NCBI GenBank assembly: GCA_008828725.1 | Contig: MEHQ01002974.1 | Coordinates: 159,187 to 223,186 of the forward strand | Direction of reading: 5' to 3' | DNA: 64,000 nt | DNA from: Saccharina japonica | Lineage: Eukaryota > Sar > Phaeophyceae > Laminariales > Laminariaceae | In this document: positions 33,168-42,929 of the stretch, one piece after another | Layout of the letters: every line of letters begins with the position of its first letter | Numbering within the stretch: position 1 is the first letter of the stretch | Notes under the pieces: model-generated | Told to the model about the DNA's origin: nothing | The model's input: the letters and a program-made list of their open reading frames with translations, nothing else | The model's database searches: none | Program-made: the position numbers and the translations under genes

Positions 33168-33300
33168 CATCAATCAGCTGTTTACGACATGGTTGATGTA
33201 CACTATTAATGTACACACTTATACGTATGCATGGTATATACCATATACCAGGTACATTACTACTGCTGTGTGTGTTTCCTACCTGATATTCATTGTTAGT

Positions 33301-33881
33301 ACCAGGGTTCGAATTAGTTGGTGAAACGTGCGCAATTGCACCAAAAATCTGAAATATCAGCTTTTGCGCACAAAAAAAACAGTAGATGTGCGGCTTTGCG
33401 GACATCTTTTTCAGGCCCCCGCACACGTTTTGGCCGCAGGCCCAAACAATGTGCGGGGCCACTTCGCCGTAGGCGAAAAAAAAATTGGGCCTATTTTCGC
33501 CGCAGGCGAAACTAGTTTTAGGCCTTTTTCTTGCGATATATTCGACAATTTCCTGCCGAATTTGTTTGTGGCTTTCTTTCTTGAGGGCACTGAGTTCAAA
33601 TTTATGACGGTTTTGTACGTCCGTGGATAAAACAAGGCTTGAAAGGGTCGCAAATACAAAGGCTATGCTTGTCTGTGTGTTACTTGCAAGACGAGCGAAT
33701 GAGACGCACATTTTTAGTACATTTACGCACATAGTCCAAAATTTTCGCCTCCGGCGGCCCTGCGGGGGCCCCTGCGGGGAGCGCACCTCGCCTCCGGCTC
33801 GGTGTGCGCTACGCGCACATCCAAATATGCCCGATGTGCGCTACGCGCACATGTTGCTGGAGCACTAATTCGAACCCTGGT
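33301..33881. mobile_element. MITE with 17-18-bp TIRs and TAGT duplication
   Basis: It begins ACCAGGGTTCGAATTAGT and ends ACTAATTCGAACCCTGG plus T. TAGT flanks both sides (33297-33300 and 33882-33885). The interior has repeated GCC(G/T)(C/A)(A/C)GGCGAAA modules and CGCTACGCGCACAT palindromes. A 213-codon minus-strand frame crosses the left end and repeats ACGE/AYGE motifs. It extends beyond the element and is not credible as a gene. Confidence 0.8.
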
Positions 33882-33885
33882 TAGT

Positions 33886-34075
33886 TCTGGTGATGGTTTT
33901 AATCGGTAGAGGATCAGTGAGTAATTTGTCCGGTGCAATATTATACCGGTTGAAACCGGTTTTGCGGTTTTATCTGGTTTTCGGTTAATCGGTTTAAACC
34001 GGCGAAAATAAAAGTTTTGTTTTTCAAAAACAGTCTACTCGGCACACGCCTGCTCACCAGCACATCTGTTTAAAT
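33886..34075 (-). repeat. Fragment of the CCGGTTTTATC-rich hAT-like element
   Basis: The reverse complement matches 48474-48712 through CGGACAA and ACTGATCCTCTACCGA, and the CCGGTTTAAACC/CCGGTTTTAT run. The terminal GGTGGGCACCG part is missing here. Confidence 0.65.
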
Positions 34076-34087
34076 TGTTTTTCTTTT

Positions 34088-34918
34088 AACCGCCGCGCAC
34101 CTCTGTAGCTGCTTCGAACGCGGTTCTGTTGTGTATTTCGTTTCGTTTCGTTTCGTCTTTTTAGTTTCATTGTTAGGCTGTTTCTTAAGGAAGTTCGACT
34201 TGTTTCAGTTCGATTTGTTTTTTTCGGCCATTTATTGATGTTTTTGACCCGGAACGCCATCGAAAGGGTCGTGCGCTTCTCGGAATGCATTCTTCTACCA
34301 TCCCACAGGTACCCCACCAAAAAAAACGCTTCTCCATCGAAGCAGTTTGAAATATCCAGCATTATCACAAATCGAACAATAGACATCAAATACAATTTGA
34401 AGGTACTTTCCAGTCAGAAATTACGGAAATTTTGAATAGTTTGTGCCTCTGGAATGTTATTTGTTGGGTTATTCGAAATGCCACATACCTCAAGAACTTG
34501 AAAATGCTTCGATGGAGAAGCGGATTTTTGCGTTGGATACCTCTGAGATGTTTGGCGCACTCATCCCGAGAAGCGCACCGCCGATTAGCCCGCATTCCCG
34601 GTCAAAAACATCAATAATGGGCTGAAAAAAACAAATCGAACTGAAACAAATCGAACTTCATTAAGATACAGCTTTACTCTCGTTCTTATCACTGTGATGA
34701 GGAAGAAGTACTACCTGGCTGGGTGGATGGCGAACTGGGTTTTTCTTTTTTTCTTTTTTCCTTGATTATTTCTTGTGGTCTTTCTTTCCCTTTGTCTGTT
34801 TCTTTGTTTGTATTTATTTTTATTTTCAGTTTTGTTTTTGCTTGGTGTACTGCCTGTTGTGGCTTCTCAAGGACAGCGCCCTCGCATCATTCATTTATTT
34901 TGTTTTACTTATTTATTT
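34088..34918 (+). mobile_element. LINE 3' region fragment (upstream part), interrupted
   Basis: GCGCACCTCTGTAGCTGCTT and ATCACTGTGATGAGGAAGAA match 26630-27030. The copy is split by a 498-bp element at 34176-34673 and stops where the right 277-bp arm starts (34919). Confidence 0.8.
34176..34673. mobile_element. Foldback MITE with TTA duplication inside the LINE fragment
   Basis: The ends are inverted: GGCTGTTTCTTAAGGAAGTT and, reverse-complemented from the right, GCTGTATCTTAATGAAGTT. Long internal inverted similarity continues through CAGTTCGATTTGTTTTTTTC. TTA flanks both sides (34173-34175, 34674-34676). The intact LINE at 26745-26760 reads straight through the site. A TTA duplication is the habit of PIF/Harbinger elements; assignment is inference. 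Confidence 0.8.
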
Positions 34919-35196
34919 CAGTAGAGTCTTCCACAGTGTAGAAATAGAACGTTCTGGGAATATTCCCCATAAAAACAAGCGGGAAACAAAAACTGGCGGG
35001 AAAACAAAACAGGCCTTTGTTTGCTCCCCTGATCCCACCCAAACCTGATCCCACTCGGATATGATCCCATTTGGCACCCTGCTCCCACCCACAAGGTGCA
35101 GAAATAAAATTAGCCCTCCGCAGGAGCCGCCGGAGGCCGTGGGGCGCGAAGCGCGAACCGTAAACGGTCAAAATTCCTCAAATTCGTAAAATCGCC
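34919..35196 (-). repeat. 277-bp repeat, right arm
   Basis: It is the inverted copy of 32891-33167 with a few substitutions. Confidence 0.8.
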
Positions 35197-35214
35197 GATT
35201 GCCAAAACAATACA

Positions 35215-35575
35215 TAGACCGAGAAGGGTGAACTGTTAGTGTCATGTCACAGTGTTTTGGTGGCTCGCTTTGGCGAGAAAATGGTTTGCGGGAGTCGTGT
35301 GTTGGTGGGGGCGAAGTGACAGTGTTTTGGTGGCTCGCTTTGGCGAGAAATTGGTTTGCGGGATTCGTGTGTTGGTGGAAGCGAAGTCACAAGTGTTTTG
35401 GTGGCTCGCTTTGGCGAGAAAATGGTTTGCGGGAGTCGTGTGTTGGTGGGAGCGAAGTCACAGTGTTTTGGTGGCTCGCTTTGGCGAGAAATTGGTTTGC
35501 GGGAGTCGTGTGTTGGTGGGAGCGAAGTCACAGTGTTTTGGTGGCTCGCTTTGGCCATGACTTGGCTTAGGCGGC
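35215..35575 (+). repeat. ~69-bp minisatellite, 4.6 copies, with dispersed flank
   Basis: The unit GTTTTGGTGGCTCGCTTTGG ... GTGTTGGTGGGAGCGAAGTC recurs from 35250 to 35560. The left flank (GACCGAGAAGGGTGAACTG) and the first bases are found at 13640-13705 and 19917-19982 in reverse without the expansion. All six frames are open because of the repeat. Confidence 0.9.
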
Positions 35576-35813
35576 CCGCGCCCGAGACGTGCGCAGGTAG
35601 GAGCTAAGTCCCAGTGTTGTCGTAACACGCATTAAGCCGCAGTTGTCGCTTTCGCTAGAACACTGTTATGTTAGCAATCGCGTTATGAGTCAAGTGTGTA
35701 CGTGCCCTGACGACGTGTAATAGTCGGCCATACTCCACCCCAATGTGTAGGACTCAAGTAGACCTTGCTTGAATCCCACAACGTGTCATGTTTCACAACT
35801 CTCCCCCCCGTCT
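35576..35813. other. Unassigned sequence
   Basis: There is a GC-rich stretch at 35571-35592 and otherwise nothing recognisable. It lies just 3' of the helicase reading frame. Confidence 0.5.
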
Positions 35814-37008
35814 CTACTTCGACCGTCGCCGGGGCTCTGTTTCGCATGTCGTCCAGAGCCTTGATTGCATCCAGCGGGGGCTGGAAGGCGTCCTTAAGGA
35901 ATGTTTAGTTCGCATGTCGTCCAGAGCCTTGATTGCATCCAGCGGGGGCTGGAAGGCGTCCTTAAGGAATGTTTTAGCCTTGTCTCTATCGTCGACGACA
36001 GTATCGGGGAGTACGAGGAGTAGCCCCTTTAGGCTCTGCGCTCTCGACACTGCGGTGTATCCTTGTCCCTGCGCGAAGAACCCTCTAAGCGGTATCCACA
36101 GTGCTACTCGTTCGAACCCTACCCCCTGAACCCTGTGCACGGTCATGCATGCGGCGACCATAAGAGGCCATTGAGTCACGGTGTAAGCCCCACTTACGGC
36201 GGCACCTCGACAGTAAGGCACCCAAACGTGTTGCTCTTGGAAAGGTTGAATCGTAGCAATTGTGCCCTTTCCCTTTCCAGTAGTAAGTTCTATGACCACC
36301 CACGCCGGTCGTTTGCACGTAGGATCAGTTTCGTCCGTTTGCGCACCCAAGGAAGCGTCGGTGTCTTCCCAGCCTCGTACAATCCCGAACGAGGCGTTGA
36401 CGATCCCTTTGCGTTGGTCCACGTTCTTGGTGATGATGACCTGATATAGAGTCAAGGTCAAGGCAGATGGCACGTAGGAACCGACGGCAGCACCTTGGTC
36501 AACGGTCTTGGTTATGACGACATGAATGAGGGAAGGGGAATGCAGGTGGAACATTGTAAACACGTGTCCTCACCTTGAGACCCCGTCGCAGCACGAGTAT
36601 TTCCGGCAGGTCGGCGTACTCCAATACATTCTGTTGACGTCCTTTGCCCCGTTTGAGCTTGGCACCGTTGAGCTTAACGAACGCCTGCGCGTGCACCGTC
36701 CTGGTTTCCTCGGAAGAGGCTCTCAAAGCAAGCAGGTGGTCCTCATTAAGCTCGTAACACTGAGGTACCGTATCTCCTGCCTCGGGATTACTCCGCTTGT
36801 AAGGAGCAATGCAGGGGGTCGCTTCCGTTGTGGCGACGAGGGCGTTCTTTGTGTTGCACGGGAGGTGTTCGTTGCCCGGAAGCCCCACAACGCGCTGTAA
36901 GAGGACGTCCCAGGCAGAACCATCGACGACGCCATCGTGTAGCTCGTCTAGACATTCTTGCACTTCGGGGTCTCCCTTTTGCCTGTAGTTCTCCCTCAAC
37001 TCATGCAT
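35814..37008 (-). CDS. Pif1-family (SF1B) DNA helicase, C-terminal half, two exons
   Basis: Exon 1 is 37008-36574 and exon 2 is 36440-35814; together they encode about 352 aa. Exon 1 reads MHELRENYRQKGDPEVQECL (the RQ-loop region of Pif1 helicases) and ends LPEILVLRRGLK. After a 133-bp intron, exon 2 reads VIITKNVDQRKGIVNASFGI (the V-L-NLD-GLVNG-G block), then MTVHRVQGVGFERVALWIP (motif V) and FAQGQGYTAVSRAQSLKGL (motif VI). Splicing gives the family-typical LK-VIITKN junction in phase 0. Walker A/B motifs are absent: just upstream, in frame, is a TGA (37020-37018) preceded by LALW, so the gene is truncated or carries a nonsense change. The C-terminus is altered by a 68-bp tandem duplication. 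It is likely a remnant of a Helitron-type element or a Pif1 paralogue. Confidence 0.8.
35841..35976. repeat. 68-bp tandem duplication in the helicase 3' end
   Basis: TTCGCATGTCGTCCAGAGCC starts at 35841 and 35909. 68 is not a multiple of three, so the last ~25 codons of the helicase are read out of frame. Confidence 0.95.
36441..36573 (-). other. Intron in the Pif1-like gene (133 bp)
   Basis: The donor is CTCAAG|GTGAGG at 36574/36573 and the acceptor CTATATCAG|GTCATC at 36441/36440. Unspliced reading gives a spurious ITKTVDQ near-repeat of the real ITKNVDQ within the intron, which suggests the intron end holds a short duplication of exon 2 sequence. Confidence 0.8.
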
Positions 37009-37963
37009 GCGGAATTTTCACCACAAAGCCAAGACGTAGACGGCGCATTTGTTGTATACCACACCGAACAGACGTTGGCGATGCTGTCCTTCACCTGTCG
37101 AACAGCTGGCATGGCGTACTAGTATTGGGTAGCCTGCAGGTACGAAGAAGTTGGAGCACCGACAGAAAACGTAGAAGTTGGAGCTTCGACAACAAAGGTA
37201 GTTATCTCACGACCCCTGTAGTTACTGCCTTCATGCAGTTAGAATGTACACCAGTTTTGAGTTGCATTGAGTATGTGCGCAACACTACAACAGCAGCACT
37301 CGCAAGTCCAGGTAGAGTGTACTGGCAAGACTTACGAGGTATAATATAGTAGGATAATACGAGTACTCGCAAAGACGAGAAGACGAGTTGCGGTGCATTC
37401 AGGTAGTACTCGTATGTTCGCGGTGCAGTGAGTATTTGCGCAGCGCGTTAACTGCAGTAATCGCACGTGAACATCAGTAAGTGTAGGTGAATACATCAAG
37501 TAAGGCCCTAAATCGCAGTATATCATACGAGCGTCCGTAAATATGAGGTGAATACACCTAAATCGCAGGATATAATACGAGTAATTGTAAATCTGGTAGC
37601 CACGAGACTATGAGTACTCGTGAAGTCAGCATGTATGTGCCATGTGTAGCACAACGACAGCAGCACATCGAAGCCGTTTTTTTTTACAATTTTGGACAAG
37701 ACATGTGGTTAAATAGTATGATATCATACGAGTAATCGTAAGTACGTAGGTACGTCGCACGTGACGTGTACGAGTACGTGTAAGAGTACCGGTATGTAGT
37801 GCTTCCAAATTTGAGAGGTACCTTGCATAGCAGCCTAAAATTGGCTGGAAGAAGGAGAGCACACGAGTCTAAGTGATTGACATGTATATTATGTCTACGA
37901 GCATTCAAATACCGTTGAATGTTTTGAATATTTGAATTTTTGATCAATATTTTAAACTCGCAC
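37009..37963. other. Sequence between helicase and OTU-like exon; degenerate repeats
   Basis: From about 37330 to 37620, words such as ATACGAGTACTCG, AGGTGAATACA and AAATCGCAG(T/G)ATAT recur at about 60-70 bp. Minus-strand sequence at 37009-37100 may hold decayed helicase coding (LFGVVYNKCAVYVLALW in frame before the TGA). No further exon can be defined. Confidence 0.5.
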
Positions 37964-38212
37964 CTTGTTTGCGTTGAGGTTCATCCCATTCAGGATCGAG
38001 TGGAAGCCGCAGTTGCCATCCCCAAGGCACTGAACCTTCCCTGCGCTATCAGCAAGTATAGTTGAGGAGGGAGCTATACACATAAGCGAAATGTCTTGAC
38101 GTTGCCCTAGCAAGGTTGCCGGGTGTGCCAAAAGGCCCAGGTGGTCCAGCCCAGACAAGCAGCGTTGGTAGAGTTCGTCGTTGAGGTACATCGTGCAGTC
38201 CAAGCTAGCCAT
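37964..38212 (-). CDS. OTU-protease-like exon, second family member
   Basis: The frame opens after a TAA upstream (RTYQPTFFGLFSV precedes the first ATG at 38212) and reads MASLDCTMYLNDELYQRCLS, LGLLAHPATLLGQRQDIS, then VQCLGDGNCGFHSILNGMNL and NANK before the donor CAAG|GTGCGAG at 37964/37963. GDGNCGFHS matches the catalytic-cysteine loop of OTU-like cysteine proteases. The 12-kb copy aligns gap-free and uses the same phase-0 donor. The exon is intact here. It lies ~1 kb upstream of the Pif1 helicase on the same strand, so both may belong to one gene or one mobile element. The histidine-containing part is not visible. Confidence 0.55.
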
Positions 38213-38253
38213 AACGCTAAACAGTCCAAAGAATGTCGGCTGGTAGGTTCGTT

Positions 38254-39470
38254 AGAGGAGGGCACCAGAAAGGTGGCCACCACCGAGTGTGCGTCGGTTT
38301 AGTAGAGCACTAGCGACCGCAGTTAAAGCAGGGGTGATAGCAGCAAGCCACATGGCAGTGTGATGAGGGCAGAAAGCAAAATATAATTTCCCGATGTACG
38401 GGTTTCCACACACGGTGCAGAGTGAAAATCATAGGGGTACGGTATAATCAGCCCCGGGGTACCATAAATGAGACTAAAATTTCTAATAGGAGACGGATGT
38501 ATGTGGTATACACACGTTCAGGGGGTTTGGGTGTGAAACGAAGGCAAAGCAGGTACGGGACTGAGGGACAACACGCAGCAGCAGGACACACACAGCAGCA
38601 CAGCAGGAAACACACAGCAGTACAGCAGGACACACACAGCGGCACAGCAGCAGGACACACACAGGACCCGTAACACACAGCACACAGGGAGAGCAGCACC
38701 CACACAACAGCAGATACCCTTAACACAAAGAAAGCACAAACAGCATAGACGCACAGCATACACACGCACAGCACACAGGGACACTGGTGGGAGTGCGATG
38801 GCAATCTGGTGGCGAGCTATCGCTCGAAATCACTACGCGGTATCTGCGCTGGTGGGAGTGCGATGGCAATCTGGTGGCGAGCTATCGCTCGAAATCGGTA
38901 CTCGTATGCGGTACATATGCTGATGGGAGGAGGGCACAGGAGAGGTGGCCACCACCGAGTGCCCGTCGGTTTAGTAGAGCACTAGCGACCGCAGTTAAAG
39001 CAGGGGTGATAGCAGCAAGCCACATGGCAGAGTGTGAGAGCGCAGAAAGCAAAATATATTTTTCCGATGTAAGGGGTTTCCACACACGGTGCAGAGTGAA
39101 AATCCTAGGGGTACGGTATAATCAGCCCCGGGGTACCTGAAATGAGACGAAAATTTCCAAAAGGAGACGAATGTATCAGGTATACACACGTTCAGGGGGT
39201 TTGGGTGTGAAATGAAGGCAAAAGCAGGTACGGGACTGAGGGACGCAAGACACAGCAGCATAGCAGGACACACACAGCAGCACAGCAGGACACACACAGG
39301 ACCCATAACACACAGCACACAGGGAGACCAGCACCCACACAGTAGCACACACCCTTAACACACAGCACACACAGCATACAAACGCACAGCATACACACGC
39401 ACAGCACACAGGGGCACTGGTGGGAGTGCGATGGCAATCTGGTGGCGAGCTATCGCTCGAAATCACTATG
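38254..39470. repeat. Two tandem copies of a ~670-bp unit
   Basis: Units start GAGGAGGGCACCAGAAAGG (38255) and GGAGGAGGGCACAGGAGAGG (38925). Each holds a CACACAGCAGCACAGCAGG minisatellite of different length and ends in GAGTGCGATGGCAATCTGG repeats. Confidence 0.9.
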
Positions 39471-39570
39471 GGGAACCGGTGCTGGTGGGACTGCGCTGGT
39501 ATACTGGTGGGTCGCTATCGCGACAAATCAGTGTGGGGAACCGGTGCTGGTGGGACTGCGCTGGATATGG
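38784..39570. repeat. CTGGTGGGA(G/C)TGCG short tandem units at unit ends
   Basis: Repeats of about 65-80 bp containing CTGGTGGCGAGCTATCGCTC occur at 38784-38900 and 39416-39570. The latter continues past the 670-bp unit with GGGGAACCGGTGCTGGTGGG variants. Confidence 0.7.
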
Positions 39571-39605
39571 CAGGAGCAGAAGAAAGTGTTTGGGTTGATT
39601 TAAAA

Positions 39606-39840
39606 AAACAAAAAACGTCGCAGCAGCGTGGAATCGAACCGAGCGCCATATTTATGAAGCTGTGCACCATATAGACCGCGGAGCTATATTACGCGGAGCT
39701 ATATTACATCCACCACCCCCACCTGCCACCTCAAATGTTTGGGCTATTTATAGTCGCAGTACGTATATATGTATATATAGAGCAAAATAATATTCCCAGT
39801 AAATTCTATTTCTTCTACAATGTGGAGTACCCAGCTCATT
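39606..39840 (-). repeat. tRNA-like (Pol III-type) dispersed repeat, copy 2
   Basis: This is the inverted relative of 32717-32885. GGAATCGAACCGAGC is the complement of the B box. A short duplication of GCGGAGCTATATTAC occurs at 39675-39705 and extra sequence lies between the two conserved parts (39735-39795). Its end abuts the LINE tail at 39846. Confidence 0.5.
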
Positions 39841-39845
39841 TATTT

Positions 39846-40675
39846 TGCCGTGATCGCTTTTGCCTTTGTCTCTCCGCCCCTCGGTATTTTCCTAGGACTT
39901 TCTTTGGTTGCTTAGCCACGTACATTTTTTTTTCTTTTTCTTTTTTGTTATTTCCTCTCCTCTTTCCTGGCCTCTTGTGTGTGACACGAAGACGAAAAGG
40001 AACTGAGTAGGAAGTGCCACGTATCCGTTGTAGGGGTGGCGCCCAAGGGAATGGAGATGGAGGGTGAGGGGGTTCGTACGGAAACCACGGCGGACGAAAG
40101 CAGGAAAGAGACGGCAAACAGAGTAGGTACCAGTACCAGACCGACTAACTGGTAGAACCTGCCTGTACTACGGGCATAAACCTGCCTCGGCTGGCTGGAA
40201 GGTGCTTTTGGTGTGCTCTGGCTGCCTGTCCTTTCCTGTCGTTCTTAGTCTTGCTCTGTTGGCGCTGTTTTTCGGTCCATTTCATTCCGTTTCATTTCAT
40301 TTGGTTTATTTTCTATCGGATGTCGCATCTCTGGGAGAAGCACGACACTTTCTTTCTTTTATTTTGTCATGCTTTTGTTTGGTTGCTTGATTGTTGATTT
40401 GCTTCAGTATGTTTTCTTTTATTATCTTTCTTTTTAGCTTTTTTTTCTCTTTTTCTCTCGCATGCACCTGGATTGCTAGCAGGGCAGGTCTTGCCTGTCG
40501 TATATGGCATTGCATTGTCTGCTCTGCTTACTACACTGAGCGTAGTATCTCTGTGTCGTAGTTCTGTGACCACAGAACTGGTACCTTTTTAGGATGAAGA
40601 ATAGGCACGGACACTGGGTGTGCTGGATGTCGACGGGTAGAAAGGAAGGTTTAATGTGAAGAACACACACACACC
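39846..40675 (+). mobile_element. Truncated LINE 3' region
   Basis: It starts in GTGATCGCTTTTGCCTTTG and runs through the ORF2-tail remnant (ELSRKCHVSVVGVAPKGM) to GTGAAGAACACACACACAC. It is 5'-truncated relative to 26609-27870. Confidence 0.85.
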
Positions 40676-40857
40676 TGTTTTTAATAGTATGGAAGATATT
40701 TTAAGTCTCATGCAGATTAGTTTCCACTTGTCGTTTTTGTTGTTTTGTGATGAGGATTTTGAGTCTACTCATTTCGAGATGGTCGACACGTCGACACTGC
40801 TGTCATGTTAATAATTCAGGACGGTGTTCGTTGGAGATTGGAGATCCTGTGTATGAC
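40676..40857. other. Unassigned sequence
   Basis: Nothing recognisable. Confidence 0.5.
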
Positions 40858-41140
40858 AGCTTATTGATACGACCTCGGGCTCATGCCAGGGCCTAGCACA
40901 GGCAGGCAGGGTCAGGGGGCTGGAGCGCTGCTCATGGGAGACATAAACCACGTATATATTATCGTCGGACCTCGCAGGCCACCATCCAGGCGCAGCGAGC
41001 AAGTCGGGCAGTCAAGTCAGGGAAGTCACCAGCAAGCACAAGACCTCACAGATGGAGAAAGCCTCATCAAGTATATGAACTCCCTAATATATGAAACCGT
41101 CATCATACCTGCTGTATCGAGTACCAAGCACAATCAATAT
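40858..41140 (+). repeat. ~285-bp dispersed repeat, copy 1 of 3
   Basis: It starts TTGATACGACCTCGGGCTCA and ends ATCGAGTACCAAGCACAATC. The same block follows each copy of the glutamine-rich ORF at 45985-46262 and 55132-55425. This suggests that an earlier copy of the 9.15-kb region once extended here. Confidence 0.85.
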
Positions 41141-41380
41141 CCTCCCTGCTTTGCAATCGATACTGTGCGACACCACACATCCGCAGTATGCATACCGAAC
41201 AGGTGTACAGTCCTATCAACTAATATCCTCCCTGCATGGTGAACAGTATGGCAATAAAGCATCACAATATCATAGCATGGTCACACCTCATAGCTGTCCC
41301 GAAAACCACAAATCATCATCCCGAATCAATATCACACATTCCAAATTCACGTACCGAATGTGGACCACAATGTCCCAAAA

Positions 41381-41465
41381 CCTCAAGCAAATTCAAAGTA
41401 CCGAATACCACAAGATTAATAAAAACCTCAAGCAAATTCAAAGTACCGAATACCAGAAATTCGAG
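41381..41465. repeat. 45-bp tandem duplication
   Basis: CCTCAAGCAAATTCAAAGTA recurs at 41381 and 41426. Confidence 0.85.
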
Positions 41466-41485
41466 CACATTCATTCAAACTCAAA

Positions 41486-41775
41486 TACCAAAATCTAAAC
41501 CATACTGGCTCAAACTTCAACAATCTTCCAAGACACTCAGCTGCGACAACTAGGGCATAAAGGCCTCGGTAATCAGGCGGTCATCAGCTCGGTGTCAACA
41601 TGGCGATACAGGTTTGTCCAGAGTACCAAACTTCAGAGACCAAAAATCTAAACCGTGCTGGCTCAAACTTCAACAATCTTCAAGACACTCAGCTGGCCGC
41701 AAACTAGGCATAAGGCCTCGGTAATCAGGCGGTCATCAGCTCGGGTCACAGGTCGATACAGGTTTGTCCAGTAGT
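41486..41775. repeat. ~150-bp tandem duplication
   Basis: The unit runs from CCAAAATCTAAACC through GGCTCAAACTTCAACAATCT and GGTAATCAGGCGGTCATCAG to CGATACAGGTTTGTCCAG. Copies start near 41487 and 41639 and differ by scattered one-base indels. Confidence 0.85.
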
Positions 41776-42929
41776 ACTACAGTAACTTCAGATACCATTG
41801 CACGTTGCAAGAATCTCGAAACTCTGAAAAATCCTCAATACAAATCTCAATACCGTACAATGTGTTCTCGGAACTACCAGACCAGCCGTTATCATCATTG
41901 AATATCTCCCTGACAATCAACAATACAGCTCCCGATCACGTTCGACCAAGAACATGTATATCCGCACAGCAGTATCCAGATATTTTAATCAGTAAACAGG
42001 CAGAATTCAATGCCCGAAACCATCAATCAAAAACACAACCCAACCTTACCCCACCAGCCCAATCAGAAAACTCATTCAATATCCTCCATTCTCGAATCGT
42101 CGTTCAATCGGTCATCCAGTCAATCAATGTATTTTCCGAACTACCAGAAAAGCCGCCCAGGCCAGGCCAGCCAGAGACGGTATCACATTGAGATTGACTC
42201 CAAAACTAAAACAATAAATCTCAAATCCTCAATTCATACGCAAACGTAATTTATCCGACCGCCGTGTATCGTTTTAGCTTACAGCAGTAGTTATTACGAC
42301 CAACTTATCATCGGGGAAAACGTGATCTCCCCTTGCTACGAGCTGCTGGTATAATCAAGAACCTTCGAGCGATTTCCACACAAGGAAGCTCTGAAGTGTA
42401 CTATTTTATCACCAAGCAAACAATGCCCTCAAGAACAGCGTTTTAACCAAACAATAGCAGTGCGCGGGAAGAGCAAACGCATTAATATATATATTCATCA
42501 AGAATCGAATGGCGTGATCAGACAACAAGTGCAAGTGCATATTCCACATTCGGCCAACAAAAGCAATAGTAACTGGCTAATATGATTACGTGCTTGAAGC
42601 ACCTACTCCAATTATACTCCTCCTGCTTTAAGTACGTACATAGCATTTGTGCTACATGATTGATGATCAGAACCATCTCTACCTATAACTGGTTCGTTAA
42701 GGAGGGAGGAGGGAGGCGCGAAGAGCACACAACATACAGCAGTCAATCTGAGTCGCCTAATACATATTTTCACTCGGGTATTCAATGCGCTTCATTCCAT
42801 CGCATATTCATATCATATCACAACGCCCAGAATTTCCAAACATCGTATTATACAACCATGATAACCTTATCTGAGCAGTAAGTACGTTCGCAGTTGCGTT
42901 GTTGTACCATGTATAATCATTTGTTTCGT

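Larger units (their letters stand above)
32891..35196. mobile_element. Inverted pair of 277-bp repeats bounding a 2.3-kb segment
   Basis: The left arm 32891-33167 and right arm 34919-35196 are inverted copies, starting GGTGATTTTACGAATTTAAG and (reverse complement) GGCGATTTTACGAATTTGAG. It could be one element with long terminal inverted repeats, or two copies of one short repeat in opposite orientation, since both arms end at the same inner point. I see no target duplication. Other elements are nested between the arms. Confidence 0.6.
41141..42916. other. A/C-rich unassigned region with two local tandems
   Basis: No gene is supported; plus-strand frames are rich in N, S, T, Q and P because of A/C bias. 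Local duplications are listed separately. Confidence 0.5.

Noticed and set aside
33145-33786. 213-codon minus-strand frame with repeated ACGE/AYGE motifs
   Set aside because: It crosses the boundary of a MITE and a neighbouring repeat; the motifs come from short direct repeats.
35571-35592. GC-rich stretch read as a Helitron 3' hairpin followed by CTAA on the minus strand
   Set aside because: The stem is short and imperfect and no matching 5' TC end could be identified.
35244-35607. Four overlapping ~100-codon frames on both strands
   Set aside because: All are readings of the 69-bp minisatellite.
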